Positions 10,430 to 19,584 of a stretch of DNA of 64,000 bases are shown here, one piece after another (positions within the stretch are counted from its first letter, which is position 1; every line of letters starts with the position of its first letter). The translations under genes and the position numbers were made by a program. The notes below the pieces were generated by a model. It was not told the origin of the DNA and made no database searches. It worked only from the letters and a program-made list of their open reading frames with translations. Source of the stretch: Staphylococcus felis (GTDB lineage: Bacteria; Bacillota; Bacilli; Staphylococcales; Staphylococcaceae); assembly GCF_003012915.1 (NCBI RefSeq), contig NZ_CP027770.1:2108001-2172000 (forward strand). The letters run 5' to 3'.

Positions 10430-10786
10430 TTATTTTAATGCCGCTTTAGCTTTATTAACTAATTCAGCAAATGCTTTTTCGTCTGAAATAGCAATTTCAG
10501 ATAACATTTTACGGTTAATATCAATTCCAGCTTGTTTTAAACCGTTCATTAAACGAGAGTAGCTCATGTCATGTTGACGTGCAGCTGCATTAATACGAGT
10601 AATCCATAATTTACGGAAGTCACGTTTTCTTTGACGACGGTCACGGAATGCATATTGACCTGACTTCATGACTTGTTGTTTTGCTACTTTATATAACGTG
10701 CTTTTTGCACCGAAGTAACCTTTAGCTAATTTAATTGTCTTTTTACGACGTGCTCTTGTTACTGTTCCACCTTTTACACGTGGCAT
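10430..10786 (-). CDS. rplT: 50S ribosomal protein L20
   Basis: This 118-aa basic protein begins [16 protein letters not shown] and contains LAKGYFGAK and [22 protein letters not shown] L20 sequence. L20 binds 23S rRNA early in 50S assembly. In Firmicutes it also represses its own operon by binding the leader before infC. It is the last gene of infC-rpmI-rplT, followed by a strong terminator. Confidence 0.98.
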   Translation of the reverse strand: MPRVKGGTVTRARRKKTIKLAKGYFGAKSTLYKVAKQQVMKSGQYAFRDRRQRKRDFRKLWITRINAAARQHDMSYSRLMNGLKQAGIDINRKMLSEIAISDEKAFAELVNKAKAALK

Positions 10787-10851
10787 AGTAAATTCCTCCT
10801 TTTATCTCTATGGTATGTCGTTTCATACCCATGTCATTGATTTAAATGCGC

Positions 10852-11052
10852 TTATTTTACGTATGTTAATAATTGACTTACACGTTTTGCATCACTTTTT
10901 GATACAAGTGTTGCTTTACGTAATTGACGTTTTTGTTTTGTAGACTTGTTCGCGAATAAGTGAGATGTGTAAGCTCTTGAACGTTTTAATTTACCTGATC
11001 CTGTTCTTTTAACACGTTTCGCTGCTCCGCGGTGAGTTTTCATTTTAGGCAT
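10852..11052 (-). CDS. rpmI: 50S ribosomal protein L35
   Basis: The protein has 66 aa, beginning [20 protein letters not shown], the invariant L35 start. It is very basic with normal family length. AGGAGG lies upstream of the ATG. It is in the standard middle position of the infC-rpmI-rplT operon, 23 nt after infC and 65 nt before rplT. Confidence 0.98.
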   Translation of the reverse strand: MPKMKTHRGAAKRVKRTGSGKLKRSRAYTSHLFANKSTKQKRQLRKATLVSKSDAKRVSQLLTYVK

Positions 11053-11075
11053 AATGATGTCCTCCTAGTATCTTT

Positions 11076-11594
11076 TTATTTTTCATTGATTGGGGCTAAC
11101 ATAAGGAACATTTGACGACCTTCCATTTTAGGTTTTTGCTCTATTGTTGCAAGGTCTTTACATTCATCAGCAAATTTTTCTAAAACACGTTGGCCAATTT
11201 CTTTATGCGTAATTGCACGCCCTCTGAAACGAATTGAAACTTTACATTTATCACCTTTAGATAAGAACTTACGCCCATTTTTCAACTTAGTATTGAAGTC
11301 ATGTTCTTCAATTGTTGGACTTAGACGAATTTCTTTCACGTTAATAATTTTTTGTTTCTTTTTCATTTCTTTTTCTTTTTTCTGTTGCTCGTATTTGTAT
11401 TTTCCATAATCCATGATACGTGCAACAGGTGGCTTAGCATTTGGAGCAACAACTACAACGTCTAAACCAAGTCGGTCTGCCATCTCCAATGCTTCACGTT
11501 TTGGTTTAACACCGATTTGATCACCATTTTGACCAATAAGACGTAATTCTTTTGCACGAATCTTTTCATTTACTTGCGTTTGATCCTTAGCTAT
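11076..11594 (-). CDS. infC: Translation initiation factor IF-3 (probable AUA start)
   Basis: IF-3 binds the 30S subunit and enforces correct start-codon choice. The sequence [18 protein letters not shown] start ([14 protein letters not shown] here), the basic linker [11 protein letters not shown] and [14 protein letters not shown] are diagnostic. The frame is open to 11633, but the only good ribosome binding site is GGAGG at 11603-11607. It lies 8 nt before ATA at 11594 ([11 protein letters not shown]), giving 172 aa. A GTG at 11603 overlaps the GGAGG itself and cannot use it. Rare AUU/AUA/AUC starts are a known feature of infC, used for autoregulation by IF-3. The first gene of the operon. 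Confidence 0.93.
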   Translation of the reverse strand: MAKDQTQVNEKIRAKELRLIGQNGDQIGVKPKREALEMADRLGLDVVVVAPNAKPPVARIMDYGKYKYEQQKKEKEMKKKQKIINVKEIRLSPTIEEHDFNTKLKNGRKFLSKGDKCKVSIRFRGRAITHKEIGQRVLEKFADECKDLATIEQKPKMEGRQMFLMLAPINEK

Positions 11595-11602
11595 GGTTGA
11601 CA

Positions 11603-11607
11603 CCTCC
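11603..11607 (-). promoter_or_regulatory. Ribosome binding site that decides the infC start
   Basis: Minus-strand GGAGG is 8 nt from the ATA codon at 11594-11592. It overlaps the alternative GTG at 11603-11601, so the non-canonical ATA is the better-placed initiation codon. Confidence 0.7.
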
Positions 11608-11633
11608 AATAATTTTACGAATGGTCCAAGCAC

Positions 11634-11777
11634 GAAAAGAAGCGAGGGTATACCACCCCCGCTTCAAACGTCAACATGAACTATCACACATGTTAAATCG
11701 TTAACCTGCCAACAGCATAAAGCGTCGCTACAGGTGAGAAGCGGGTTGCTTCTACTTGGTCCGTTTCGTATTCAACA
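11634..11777 (-). promoter_or_regulatory. L20-type autoregulatory leader of infC-rpmI-rplT
   Basis: The interval from the predicted transcription start (about 11777) to infC is a structured leader of about 140-170 nt. It ends in a GC-rich stem (arms GAAGCG/CGCTTC plus an inner GGGG/CCCT pairing, 11639-11665) followed by TTTTC on the minus strand, which looks like an attenuator terminator. This matches the known Firmicute L20 leader, in which L20 binding favours premature termination. An upstream palindromic stretch (AGAAGC..GCTTCT near 11740-11754) could form a competing structure. Confidence 0.75.
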
Positions 11778-11783
11778 AAAACA

Positions 11784-11812
11784 ACTATACCAACGATTTA
11801 GTGTTTAGTCAA
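11784..11812 (-). promoter_or_regulatory. infC operon promoter, overlapping the lysP stop codon
   Basis: Near-consensus sigma-A promoter on the minus strand: -35 TTGACT (11807-11812), exactly 17 bp, -10 TATAGT (11784-11789). The -35 lies within the last codons and stop of lysP (GTT GAC TAA), so the lysP 3' end is constrained by promoter function. Confidence 0.85.
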
Positions 11813-13310
11813 CCTTTTTTTGAAAGTTTCTTTCTTCCATTGAAACATGTGGATCTAAGTTTACTTTTTCTAAAGGTATTCGTTTCGTTTTATATCTTAT
11901 TTTATGATAAAAGAAGAAAATTAAAAATACCGGTATTCCCATATAAGTAATTAAAAATCGTTTAGGGTCAAAGTCGCCACTCGTGATGAAATCCACATCT
12001 TGTCCAATAATGACAACAATACATAAAATCAGTGCAAGTATTGGTCCGAAAGGAAACAGCTTAGCTTGATATTTCAACTGACTTACATCATAATTTTGTG
12101 CATCAAATGCTTTTCTGAAGCGATAATGACTGATTGCAATACCTAACCATGCGATAAAACCTGTTAGACCACTAGCCGCAACGATATATTCATAAGCATT
12201 TCCACTTAAATGTTGCACAACAAAGATTAAGATGACAACTAATGCTGTTGATAACATTGAGATAATAGGTGTTCCTTTCTGATTGGTCTTGCCAAATGCT
12301 TTTGATGCCAATCCATCTTTACTCATGGAATATAACATCCGTGTACTTGCATACATACCAGAGTTTCCTGCTGATAAAACGGATGTCAGTATAACTGCAT
12401 TCATAAATGATGCTGCAAACGCAAGTCCTGCATTTTTGAAAACAAGCGTAAATGGTGACGTAGCAATATCATCTCCACCACCCATTAATGCAGCATGATT
12501 ATATGGAATTAACATTCCAATAATAAAGATTGCAAATATATAGAAGAGTAAAATACGCCAGAAAACTTGTTTAATCGCTTTTGGGACAGCACGCTCTGGA
12601 TTTTCTGACTCACCTGCAGTAATCCCGACAAGTTCTGTACCCTGAAATGAAAACCCTGCAATTAGAAATACACCAAAAACAACTAGAAGATTGCCACCTA
12701 ATCCATCTCCTAATAATGGTGCTTCGCCTCTTGTAAAGACATCAAATCCAACAGCACTGCCTCCCATTATTCCAATAATAGTAAGTAATCCAACGATAAT
12801 AAAAATAATAACTGTCGCAACTTTGACAAATGCAAACCAATACTCACTCTCACCGTATACTTGTACAGACAGTGCATTAAGGCTGAATATGATCGCCATA
12901 AAAATGCAACTCCATGCCCAAGCTGGCAAGAATTGAAGTGGTTCCCAATACTGAATGACTTGAGCAGCAATGGTTACATCAGCTGCAACTGTAATCACCC
13001 AATTAAACCAATAATTCCATCCCAATGCAAACCCTAACGAAGGGTCAACAAAACGTGTTGCATAGGTACTAAATGACCCTGAAACAGGCAAATAAGTTGC
13101 CATTTCGCCTAAAGAAGTCATTAAAAAGAACACCATTATACCAATAATTGCATATCCTAATAAGGCGCCAAGAGGTCCCGCATTATGAATGGCACCACCA
13201 GAAGTCATAAATAAACCAGTTCCTATTGCGCCTCCAATTGCAATCATTGAGATATGTCGATCTTTCAGATGACGCTGAACGGTATTTTGATTCGAAACAT
13301 CATTACTCAT
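11805..13310 (-). CDS. lysP: Lysine-specific permease (APC superfamily)
   Basis: This 501-aa transporter has 12 predicted membrane segments. It has the amino-acid permease signature HISMIAIGGAIGTGLF near residues 19-34 and the LysP-like LGWNYWFNWVITVAADVT. An AAAGGA site precedes the ATG. The substrate is supported by the lysine riboswitch immediately upstream (13487-13668), which would turn expression off at high lysine. There is no separate terminator downstream; the infC promoter begins inside its 3' end. Confidence 0.93.
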   Translation of the reverse strand: MSNDVSNQNTVQRHLKDRHISMIAIGGAIGTGLFMTSGGAIHNAGPLGALLGYAIIGIMVFFLMTSLGEMATYLPVSGSFSTYATRFVDPSLGFALGWNYWFNWVITVAADVTIAAQVIQYWEPLQFLPAWAWSCIFMAIIFSLNALSVQVYGESEYWFAFVKVATVIIFIIVGLLTIIGIMGGSAVGFDVFTRGEAPLLGDGLGGNLLVVFGVFLIAGFSFQGTELVGITAGESENPERAVPKAIKQVFWRILLFYIFAIFIIGMLIPYNHAALMGGGDDIATSPFTLVFKNAGLAFAASFMNAVILTSVLSAGNSGMYASTRMLYSMSKDGLASKAFGKTNQKGTPIISMLSTALVVILIFVVQHLSGNAYEYIVAASGLTGFIAWLGIAISHYRFRKAFDAQNYDVSQLKYQAKLFPFGPILALILCIVVIIGQDVDFITSGDFDPKRFLITYMGIPVFLIFFFYHKIRYKTKRIPLEKVNLDPHVSMEERNFQKKVD

Positions 13311-13453
13311 AAATTTGTCCTTTCTTTTACTTAGAGGTCATGTGAAGCTCTAATAATAAGGCTAAATAAAATTGGCACTACTATTTTTACTTAATACATT
13401 TAAATCTCTCAACATTCTCTCTATCAAGCTTTAACTTATGACCCAAAACAGAG

Positions 13454-13486
13454 AAAAGGGCTACACCTTTATGATGCAACCCTTTT
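13454..13486 (-). terminator. Riboswitch expression-platform terminator for lysP
   Basis: A 12-bp stem (13454-13465 with 13475-13486, two G-T pairs) and 9-nt loop is followed by TTTTCTCTGTTTT on the minus strand. It lies between the lysine aptamer and lysP, the expected place for a lysine-induced terminator. Confidence 0.85.
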
Positions 13487-13668
13487 TACTGTATGAATAG
13501 CAGCGCATCACATCTGTGACAGTCTAGTTCCTATTTGAAAACTAGCCCAACTATAAAAGTTGATAGTCTTTTATAATTTCGGCATCGACACCTTTCACTC
13601 ATTCAACATACGTACCATCAATACTTCTGACAAGTTACTTATTGCAAATGCATCCTCTAACTAAATCT
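13487..13668 (-). promoter_or_regulatory. Lysine riboswitch (L-box) upstream of lysP
   Basis: On the minus strand the conserved L-box blocks appear in order: TTAGAGGATGC, AAGTA, GTGAAAGG, GATGCCGAAATT, GTTGGGCTAG, then GACTGTCACAGATGTGATGCGCTG. The segment is about 180 nt, correct for this class, and is followed by a terminator hairpin. Lysine binding should cause premature termination of lysP. The exact P1 boundaries are estimated. Confidence 0.92.
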
Positions 13669-13686
13669 CTATTTAATTTAATTTTC

Positions 13687-13715
13687 ACTATACACTATAT
13701 GTCTGTTTCTATCAA
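13687..13715 (-). promoter_or_regulatory. lysP promoter
   Basis: -35 TTGATA (13710-13715), 17-bp spacer, -10 TATAGT (13687-13692) on the minus strand, with transcription predicted to start about 13680, just upstream of the aptamer. The -35 overlaps the thrS stop codon region at 13712. Confidence 0.8.
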
Positions 13716-15655
13716 GACTGTCTTTGCTTTTTCAATCGAATTTCATCAACTAAATCCCAGATGAATGTGTCTTTTTCCTTAGTTTGTTGCTCTTTAGAGC
13801 CATATTGACGCACATTCACTTCATTATTTTCAACTTCTTTATCCCCTACAACAATTTGATAAGGAATTTTTTTCATTTGTGCTTCACGGATTTTATACCC
13901 CATTTTTTCATTGCGATCATCTATGTTGACACGAACGCCTTGTGATTTCAACTCATCTTGAATTTGACGAGCATAATCATAATGCAGATCAACATTAACT
14001 GGGATAATTTCAACTTGTTGAGGCGCAAGCCATGTTGGAAATGCCCCTTTAGTCTCTTCAGTTAAAAATGCTACAAAGCGTTCCATTGTTGATACAACAC
14101 CACGATGGATAACAACAGGTTGATGATGTTCACCATCTTGACCAATGTATGTGAGTTCGAATTTTTTAGGTAATAAGAAATCAAGCTGAGCTGTTGACAA
14201 TGTTTCTTCTTTACCCATCGCAGTCTTCACTTGCACATCCAGTTTTGGACCATAAAAGGCTGCTTCACCAATAGCTTCTTCATAATCCAATCCTAATTCA
14301 TCAACCGCTTCTTTTAACATTTTTTCCGCTTTATTCCACATCTCATCATCATCATAATATTTCTCTTTATCTTCTGGATCACGATAACTCAAACGGAATG
14401 TATAATCTTTGAAGCCAAAGTCCTTGTATACATCTAAAATCATCAATACAACGCGCTTAAATTCTTCTTTAATTTGATCAGGACGAACAAAAATATGCGC
14501 ATCATTCAATGTCATCCCTCTTACACGTTGTAATCCAGATACAGCGCCGCTTGCTTCATAACGGTGCATTGTACCTAGTTCAGCAATTCGAATCGGCAAC
14601 TCACGGTAAGAATGTGGTTTATTCGCATAAACCATCATATGGTGGGGACAGTTCATTGGTCTGAGAACCATTGCTTCATCAGCATCTAGCTGCATGGCCG
14701 GGAACATATCATCTTGATAATGATCCCAGTGCCCTGATGTTTTATACAATTCAACATTTGCCATTATTGGTGTGTATACATGGTCGTATCCAAGACTGAC
14801 TTCTTTATCAACAATGTATCGTTCAATTTCACGACGAATTGTTGCACCATTTGGCAACCAAAGTGGAAGCCCTGCGCCGACCAACTGATTATTTGTAAAT
14901 AATTCTAAATCTTTACCAATTCGACGATGGTCGCGTTCTTTACGCTCTTCTAACATTTTCAAATGGGCTTTTAGCGCTTTTTTATCAAAGAATGCTGTAC
15001 CATAGATACGTTGGAGCATTTTGTTATCGCTATCACCACGCCAATACGCACCAGCAGTAGAAAGAAGCTTAAACTCTTTAATTTTTGATGTTGATGGCAC
15101 GTGCACCCCACGACATAAATCTGTAAATTCACCTTGTGTATAGAGTGTTACATTTTCATCCTCTGGAATAGCATCAATTAACTCTAATTTATATTCATCG
15201 TTTTCGAAAAAGGCTTTAGCTTCATTGCGAGAAACTACTTTACGTTCGATTTTATGATTTTCATCTACAATTTGACGCATGGTTTTTTCAATCTTTTCGA
15301 AATCATCGCTTGAAACTTTTTCATCCATGTCAAAATCATAATAAAATCCACCTTCAATCACTGGACCTACACCAAATTTGACATCTCCATACAAACGTTT
15401 AAGAGCATGAGCCATTAAATGCGCAGTAGAATGACGTAACACCTCTAATGCTTCGTCACTATCTGGTGTAACAATTTCTAAATCACCATCGACCTCTAAC
15501 GGTCTTGTTAAATCTACTAGTTGATGATTATATTTACCTGCAACCGCCTTTTTACGAAGGCCTGGACTAATAGACTGAGCAATCTCTTCAGTTGTCACTC
15601 CTTGTTCAAATTCCTTTTGATTACCATCTGGAAAACGCACATTAATTTTTGACAT
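13712..15655 (-). CDS. thrS: Threonyl-tRNA synthetase
   Basis: ThrS charges tRNA(Thr). From ATG 15655 it is 647 aa: an N-terminal TGS domain, the editing/SAD domain, the class II catalytic core with the zinc ligand cysteine in RPMNCPHH and histidine in [13 protein letters not shown], and the C-terminal anticodon-binding domain. GAGGAGGATATCA sets the start; the longer frame to 15709 would read through the terminator of the T-box. Expression is controlled by the T-box leader upstream. Confidence 0.97.
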   Translation of the reverse strand: MSKINVRFPDGNQKEFEQGVTTEEIAQSISPGLRKKAVAGKYNHQLVDLTRPLEVDGDLEIVTPDSDEALEVLRHSTAHLMAHALKRLYGDVKFGVGPVIEGGFYYDFDMDEKVSSDDFEKIEKTMRQIVDENHKIERKVVSRNEAKAFFENDEYKLELIDAIPEDENVTLYTQGEFTDLCRGVHVPSTSKIKEFKLLSTAGAYWRGDSDNKMLQRIYGTAFFDKKALKAHLKMLEERKERDHRRIGKDLELFTNNQLVGAGLPLWLPNGATIRREIERYIVDKEVSLGYDHVYTPIMANVELYKTSGHWDHYQDDMFPAMQLDADEAMVLRPMNCPHHMMVYANKPHSYRELPIRIAELGTMHRYEASGAVSGLQRVRGMTLNDAHIFVRPDQIKEEFKRVVLMILDVYKDFGFKDYTFRLSYRDPEDKEKYYDDDEMWNKAEKMLKEAVDELGLDYEEAIGEAAFYGPKLDVQVKTAMGKEETLSTAQLDFLLPKKFELTYIGQDGEHHQPVVIHRGVVSTMERFVAFLTEETKGAFPTWLAPQQVEIIPVNVDLHYDYARQIQDELKSQGVRVNIDDRNEKMGYKIREAQMKKIPYQIVVGDKEVENNEVNVRQYGSKEQQTKEKDTFIWDLVDEIRLKKQRQS

Positions 15656-15694
15656 TGATATCCTCCTCATCATCTTTAACAGCAATAAAAACAA

Positions 15695-15957
15695 AAAACC
15701 TCCTCCCAATAAGGGACGAGGTTTCGCGGTACCACCCTAATTTAAGACATCTGCATCACATGATAACAATCATAACCGATGCTTGAGTCTCATCTTTACT
15801 TAAGATAACGGTCTTGAGCCGGACGTTCATTACAAACATCATCTATATAAGGGAGTAATCATCACATATTACAGACTACATTCTCAACGTTTAGTAGCTC
15901 TCTGTACAGTAATAAATGTAACATCATGTCCTTGAATTTTAAAACTGTTATTAAGTT
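15695..15957 (-). promoter_or_regulatory. T-box leader of thrS
   Basis: The minus strand holds the T-box core TGGTACCGCG (15725-15734). It is followed by a terminator stem (AACCTCGTCCC with GGGAGGAGGTT, 15697-15723) and a T-run. Upstream is an AGAGAGC stem-I start near 15902-15908. Uncharged tRNA(Thr) pairing with the T-box should form the antiterminator. An ACT triplet in GATTACTCCC (near 15855-15862) is a plausible threonine specifier, but I did not fold stem I to prove it. Confidence 0.9.
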
Positions 15958-15963
15958 AATTCT

Positions 15964-15991
15964 ATTATAACGCTAATTTTCATTTTTTCAA
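15964..15991 (-). promoter_or_regulatory. thrS promoter
   Basis: -35 TTGAAA (15986-15991), 16-bp spacer, -10 TATAAT (15964-15969) on the minus strand. Start of transcription would be about 15957. The -35 overlaps the dnaI stop codon (15988-15990). Confidence 0.75.
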
Positions 15992-16911
15992 TGCTTTCTA
16001 TAATTTTCACCTTCTAGAAGATATGAATCGCTTAACGTTTTGATCCGTTCCATAATACGTTTTGCTTTCATACCATCTATACCACTTTTCGTATCTGAAA
16101 GGTGTACTTCTAACTCTTCTAAGCTCAAATTCGAACTAAAAAATGTAGGAAGTTCTTGAATCATACGGTAATGTAGTATAGGACCTAACACTTCATCACG
16201 TACCCACGGCGTCATATCTTCTGCACCAATATCATCTAAGAATAATACTCGAGCTTCTCTAACTTGTTGAATTTTTTGAGCTGTAGTTCCATCTCTAAAA
16301 CCATTTTTTAATGTTCTAATATATTCAGGAACGTAAATAATCATTGAAGATACGCGGCTATTTTTCAATTCATTCGCAATTGCACCTAGAATAAATGATT
16401 TCCCCGTTCCAAATGCACCGTACAAATAAAAGCCTTTAGTCGGCTTATTCTCAATAATAGCATCAATGACATCATCTAACTTCATCGCGAGATCAAGGCG
16501 ATTACGTCTTGTCATGTAAATATCTTTTATTTTAGCGTTGAGTGTGTCCGAATGCATATGAAATGATGTTATCATACTATTAGATTTTTTCTCTTCGTCA
16601 TGTCTGATTTTGCAAGGACAAGGTTTATAGCGAATTTTAATATGATGATCTTGGATATAAAGCTCAGGTATATGCCCCTTCACAAAGTTTGGACAATTTG
16701 CAAAAGTATGATTGTCATCATAGTGCTTTTGTTGATCTTTATACTCTTGGAGAACATTCAAATCATTATCAATCATTTGTGAAGTCACTTCAGACTGATG
16801 CGTCTCTAAAAACTGTTTGATGTCCGGATCATTCAATACTTGACGTTTAATTTTTTCGATTTTTTTTTGGATAGATTGATTGTTGCCGATAATACGGTTA
16901 AACTGTTGCAT
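15988..16911 (-). CDS. dnaI: Primosomal protein DnaI (helicase loader)
   Basis: DnaI is an AAA+ ATPase that loads the replicative helicase DnaC with DnaB and DnaD. The 307-aa protein has an N-terminal zinc-binding region (C73, C98, C100, H104), Walker A GAFGTGKS (165-172) and Walker B VLFLDDIGAED. The ATG overlaps the dnaB stop by one base (TGATG), so the two are translationally coupled. It is the last gene of nrdR-dnaB-dnaI. Confidence 0.96.
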   Translation of the reverse strand: MQQFNRIIGNNQSIQKKIEKIKRQVLNDPDIKQFLETHQSEVTSQMIDNDLNVLQEYKDQQKHYDDNHTFANCPNFVKGHIPELYIQDHHIKIRYKPCPCKIRHDEEKKSNSMITSFHMHSDTLNAKIKDIYMTRRNRLDLAMKLDDVIDAIIENKPTKGFYLYGAFGTGKSFILGAIANELKNSRVSSMIIYVPEYIRTLKNGFRDGTTAQKIQQVREARVLFLDDIGAEDMTPWVRDEVLGPILHYRMIQELPTFFSSNLSLEELEVHLSDTKSGIDGMKAKRIMERIKTLSDSYLLEGENYRKH

Positions 16912-18281
16912 CAGTCTTCACCTGCCCGTCGTTTGTTTTTTAATTTATTTAAAAAAGCAGCCCTATCTTTTGCCAAAGCATCTTGATCTTCATTTTTTTG
17001 CTCAAATTCTTCAGGATGTGTAATCCAGCGTGGCTGTACCTCTTTAGTATGCTGATACTTGTTTCGCTTTCCAGTAGAAGGTTCTTTATATTTTTTATTT
17101 TTCGCTTGTTCTTGATTCTTTTGAACTTCCATCGCCTTTTGATATGCCGATTTTGCATCAGTGACACCGCTTTTTTTCCATGTTGATGCAACGGAATAGA
17201 CATATTTTTCAGGCAAACTTCGATCCGTTTTTTGCATCACATACTGTAGCAAGACATTAATAACACCAAAACCAAAGCCTTCTCTATTCATGAGTTCTTC
17301 TATCATTTCCTTTTGATATTTAGGGGGTTCAGATCCGCCATACGACGTTAACATGACTAATGGACTTGTTTGATCCATTAACTCAAACCATTCATCCCAA
17401 CTTTTGACAGATAGATTATCTTCTTTTGAATGGCTTGCTTGTGTTAATCGACTTTGTACATTTAAAGCTGGCAATTGCTGTTGGTTTTCTATTAAATAAT
17501 AATTTTGTGCTTGTTTACGTAGATCTGTAATAGATAAACTTTGATCACTGTTTAAAGATTTTAATATCATCGTTTTCATCACATCTGGCGACAGTTGATA
17601 AAGCGTAGCAAGTTGTATGATAACTGATTTATTAGGTTCTGATAATACAGAGCGGCTAACAAAATACGTTTGGAGCATATCCGCCAATAATTCAAAATCA
17701 AATGCAACATCCCTTAAATCTAAACCTTCATAATGACTTGGTTTTAGTCTGGTATCATTTGAAAGTGTTGCCTGCTTTGGAACTTTAAAAACATCCGTAA
17801 ATGTCTTTGTTACTTCAGAAAAACCTGACAAGTCAACTTGAGAAGGTAAGAAATAAGCTTTCAACTTATGAAACCTTTGTTGACCGACTGTCTCATAAAA
17901 ATATATAGAGAGCATCGGATCATTAAAAAATTCATATGCAGATGGTGGTGGTATTAACTCGTAGATAAACTTTGTCTCCTCATCTGTTTGTTTAACAAAT
18001 GTTTTTAAAAGACCTATACCTTCTAACAAATCCAGATTTTCTCTAAAATCTATCAAGTTCATCTTTAATTCAGACATCATCGTGTAATGTGTCATTCCTT
18101 CTTTAAATGTGATGCCTTCAAACTGATTTAAAAATTGATAGATACCTATTGCAGAAGCACCAATTAAAGGTGTAAATAAACGGTTTAGAATATCATAGTG
18201 ATGCGTATGGTATTGGAATTGTCGCACAACTACGAAACCATCATGAGAGCTCAATTTTGATTGAAACCTTGATATAGACAT
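16911..18281 (-). CDS. dnaB: Replication initiation and membrane attachment protein DnaB
   Basis: This is the Firmicute DnaB (not the Gram-negative helicase), a helicase co-loader that acts with DnaD and DnaI at oriC and PriA forks. From ATG 18281 it is 456 aa. It has two DnaB/DnaD-like helical domains and a basic, lysine/glutamine-rich C-terminus. A GTG at 18290 is in frame but overlaps nrdR; GGAG 8 nt before 18281 favours the ATG. It is directly downstream of nrdR. Confidence 0.93.
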   Translation of the reverse strand: MSISRFQSKLSSHDGFVVVRQFQYHTHHYDILNRLFTPLIGASAIGIYQFLNQFEGITFKEGMTHYTMMSELKMNLIDFRENLDLLEGIGLLKTFVKQTDEETKFIYELIPPPSAYEFFNDPMLSIYFYETVGQQRFHKLKAYFLPSQVDLSGFSEVTKTFTDVFKVPKQATLSNDTRLKPSHYEGLDLRDVAFDFELLADMLQTYFVSRSVLSEPNKSVIIQLATLYQLSPDVMKTMILKSLNSDQSLSITDLRKQAQNYYLIENQQQLPALNVQSRLTQASHSKEDNLSVKSWDEWFELMDQTSPLVMLTSYGGSEPPKYQKEMIEELMNREGFGFGVINVLLQYVMQKTDRSLPEKYVYSVASTWKKSGVTDAKSAYQKAMEVQKNQEQAKNKKYKEPSTGKRNKYQHTKEVQPRWITHPEEFEQKNEDQDALAKDRAAFLNKLKNKRRAGED

Positions 18282-18282
18282 A

Positions 18283-18750
18283 CTACTCACTCCGTCTATT
18301 CTCTTTCAAAATGCCTTGCATAGATTGCAACAGTTGATCCACATCTTTAAACTCACGATACACTGATGCAAATCGAACGTATGACACTTGATCAACATGC
18401 ATCAACAAATCCATCACATACTCACCAATATCACGTGAGGAAATTTCAGCTATCCCTTCTTCACGCAACTTCCACTCTACACGATTAGTAATATCTTCTA
18501 GTTGCTGTAATCCAACAGGTCGCTTTTCACAAGAGCGAACTAGACCATTTAATATTTTTTCGCGATTGAATTGCTCTCTTGTCCCATCTTTTTTAACGAC
18601 GATTAGAGGACTTACTTCAATATGTTCAAAAGTTGTGAAACGTGTACCACAATTTTCACATTCTCTTCTTCTTCTAATTGCGTTCATGTCATCCGCATGT
18701 CTAGAATCTACTACTCTAGATTGCGAATGATTACATTTGGGGCATTTCAC
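18283..18750 (-). CDS. nrdR: Transcriptional repressor NrdR
   Basis: NrdR is the zinc-finger, ATP-cone repressor of ribonucleotide reductase genes. With a GTG start at 18750 the protein is 155 aa and begins [11 protein letters not shown], matching the family. The zinc ligands are C3, C6, C31 and C34, and the ATP-cone begins at about residue 49 ([11 protein letters not shown]). An ATG at 18768 is in frame, but AAGGTGG lies just before the GTG, and the extra six residues are not family-like. It is followed closely by dnaB (stop TAG at 18283-18285). Confidence 0.95.
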   Translation of the reverse strand: MKCPKCNHSQSRVVDSRHADDMNAIRRRRECENCGTRFTTFEHIEVSPLIVVKKDGTREQFNREKILNGLVRSCEKRPVGLQQLEDITNRVEWKLREEGIAEISSRDIGEYVMDLLMHVDQVSYVRFASVYREFKDVDQLLQSMQGILKENRRSE

Positions 18751-19090
18751 GACTTCCACCTTCTTCATGTTGATTTTGCTTCATTATACTATAAACCACA
18801 ACATATCAAAAGTTGTTCATACTAAACTGTATATTTAAAGCATACAATTTACATATTTTAAGCCCTTCTACTTTTTAAATGCTTATATCATAAAAGAACA
18901 GGCTGGGACGTAAATATCTCGAAGTTTTCTTATAATGAGATGATTCATTCAATGATACGAAAGTGTCTTTTTTTAAAAGTATTTTAAAGTAAAATGACAT
19001 GTATATCACGTCGTATTGTTGGCGAGACGCCTGAGGGAATAGGATGAGCGTCGAGACCAAGGCTCGACCCATCCCCTAGGAAATGCGAGC

Positions 19091-19098
19091 CAAACAAT
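19091..19098 (+). repeat. 8-bp target-site duplication, left flank of MITE copy A
   Basis: CAAACAAT immediately before the element, repeated at 19467-19474 immediately after it. R2 copy 2 has a single CAAACAAT at the corresponding place (about 46374-46381). Confidence 0.85.
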
Positions 19099-19466
19099 GG
19101 TTCTATAGTAAATCGGACTGGTGTATAAATAATTTCATTTATTTGATTGTTCCATAAAGTCTCGCTTTTCTAGGCGCCTCACCTCAACTCATTTTAAGAT
19201 TGAACTTACCCAATCTTAAAATGGATTTTCGGTTACGGCAAGATGCCTCAGAAGTCTCGGCTTAGGAATCAATCAAATGTGCTATATTTATTCATACCCC
19301 TAAGTTATAAAGTATGTTTTACCAACTCAATTTTACTGATTTATGTCGTATTAAAAGAGACATTAATGTTCAAGACTTTATGATCACACAACGAAAAAGG
19401 CGTTAAGCAATCCATTATTGCATAACGCCTTAATTTTATGCGACCAGTCCAATTTGACTGAGAGCC
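19099..19466 (+). mobile_element. MITE-like non-autonomous element, copy A (368 bp)
   Basis: Starts GGTTCTATAG and ends TGACTGAGAGCC. The two ends are imperfect 24-bp terminal inverted repeats (17 of 24 identical, sharing GGACTGGT). It is flanked by the perfect 8-bp duplication CAAACAAT. There is no transposase ORF. Internal structure: a perfect 13-bp inverted repeat (19191-19203 with 19212-19224) and a 15-bp hairpin (19397-19411 with 19417-19431) followed by T's on the minus strand. The end sequence and 8-bp duplications resemble the ISL3 transposon family from memory; family assignment is inference. Two related copies are at 33887 and 43969. Confidence 0.9.
19397..19431 (-). terminator. Terminator-like hairpin carried inside MITE copy A
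   Basis: A 15-bp stem with one mismatch (AAGGCGTTA..GCAAT arms), 5-nt loop, followed on the minus strand by TTTTTCG. It would stop minus-strand transcripts coming from gapB. The same hairpin is in copies B and C. Confidence 0.65.
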
Positions 19467-19584
19467 CAAACAATACGAATGATTGATAAAAGGAAAGCGT
19501 AGAGGTAATTCAATCATGAATCATCTCTACGCTATCCTTTTGGGATTGATGTCCCAGTCTCATCCTCACATCTATTCTAATAAT

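Larger units (their letters stand above)
18901..19558 (+). repeat. Intergenic repeat family R2, copy 1 (interrupted by MITE copy A)
   Basis: Begins GGCTGGGACGTAAATATC and ends GATGTCCCAG, so the ends are inverted repeats. It is split at 19098/19467 by a transposon-like insertion. Joined together, it aligns with R2 copy 2 (46293-46464). A hairpin near the 3' end has arms AGCGTAGAG (19496-19504) and CTCTACGCT (19525-19533). It fills most of the 815 bp between nrdR and gapB; no convincing gene is present. It lies downstream of gapB. Confidence 0.75.

Noticed and set aside
18875-19072. Open frame of 65 codons on the minus strand in the nrdR-gapB spacer
   Set aside because: It lies inside R2 repeat copy 1, has no ribosome binding site and no similarity to a known protein that I recognise.
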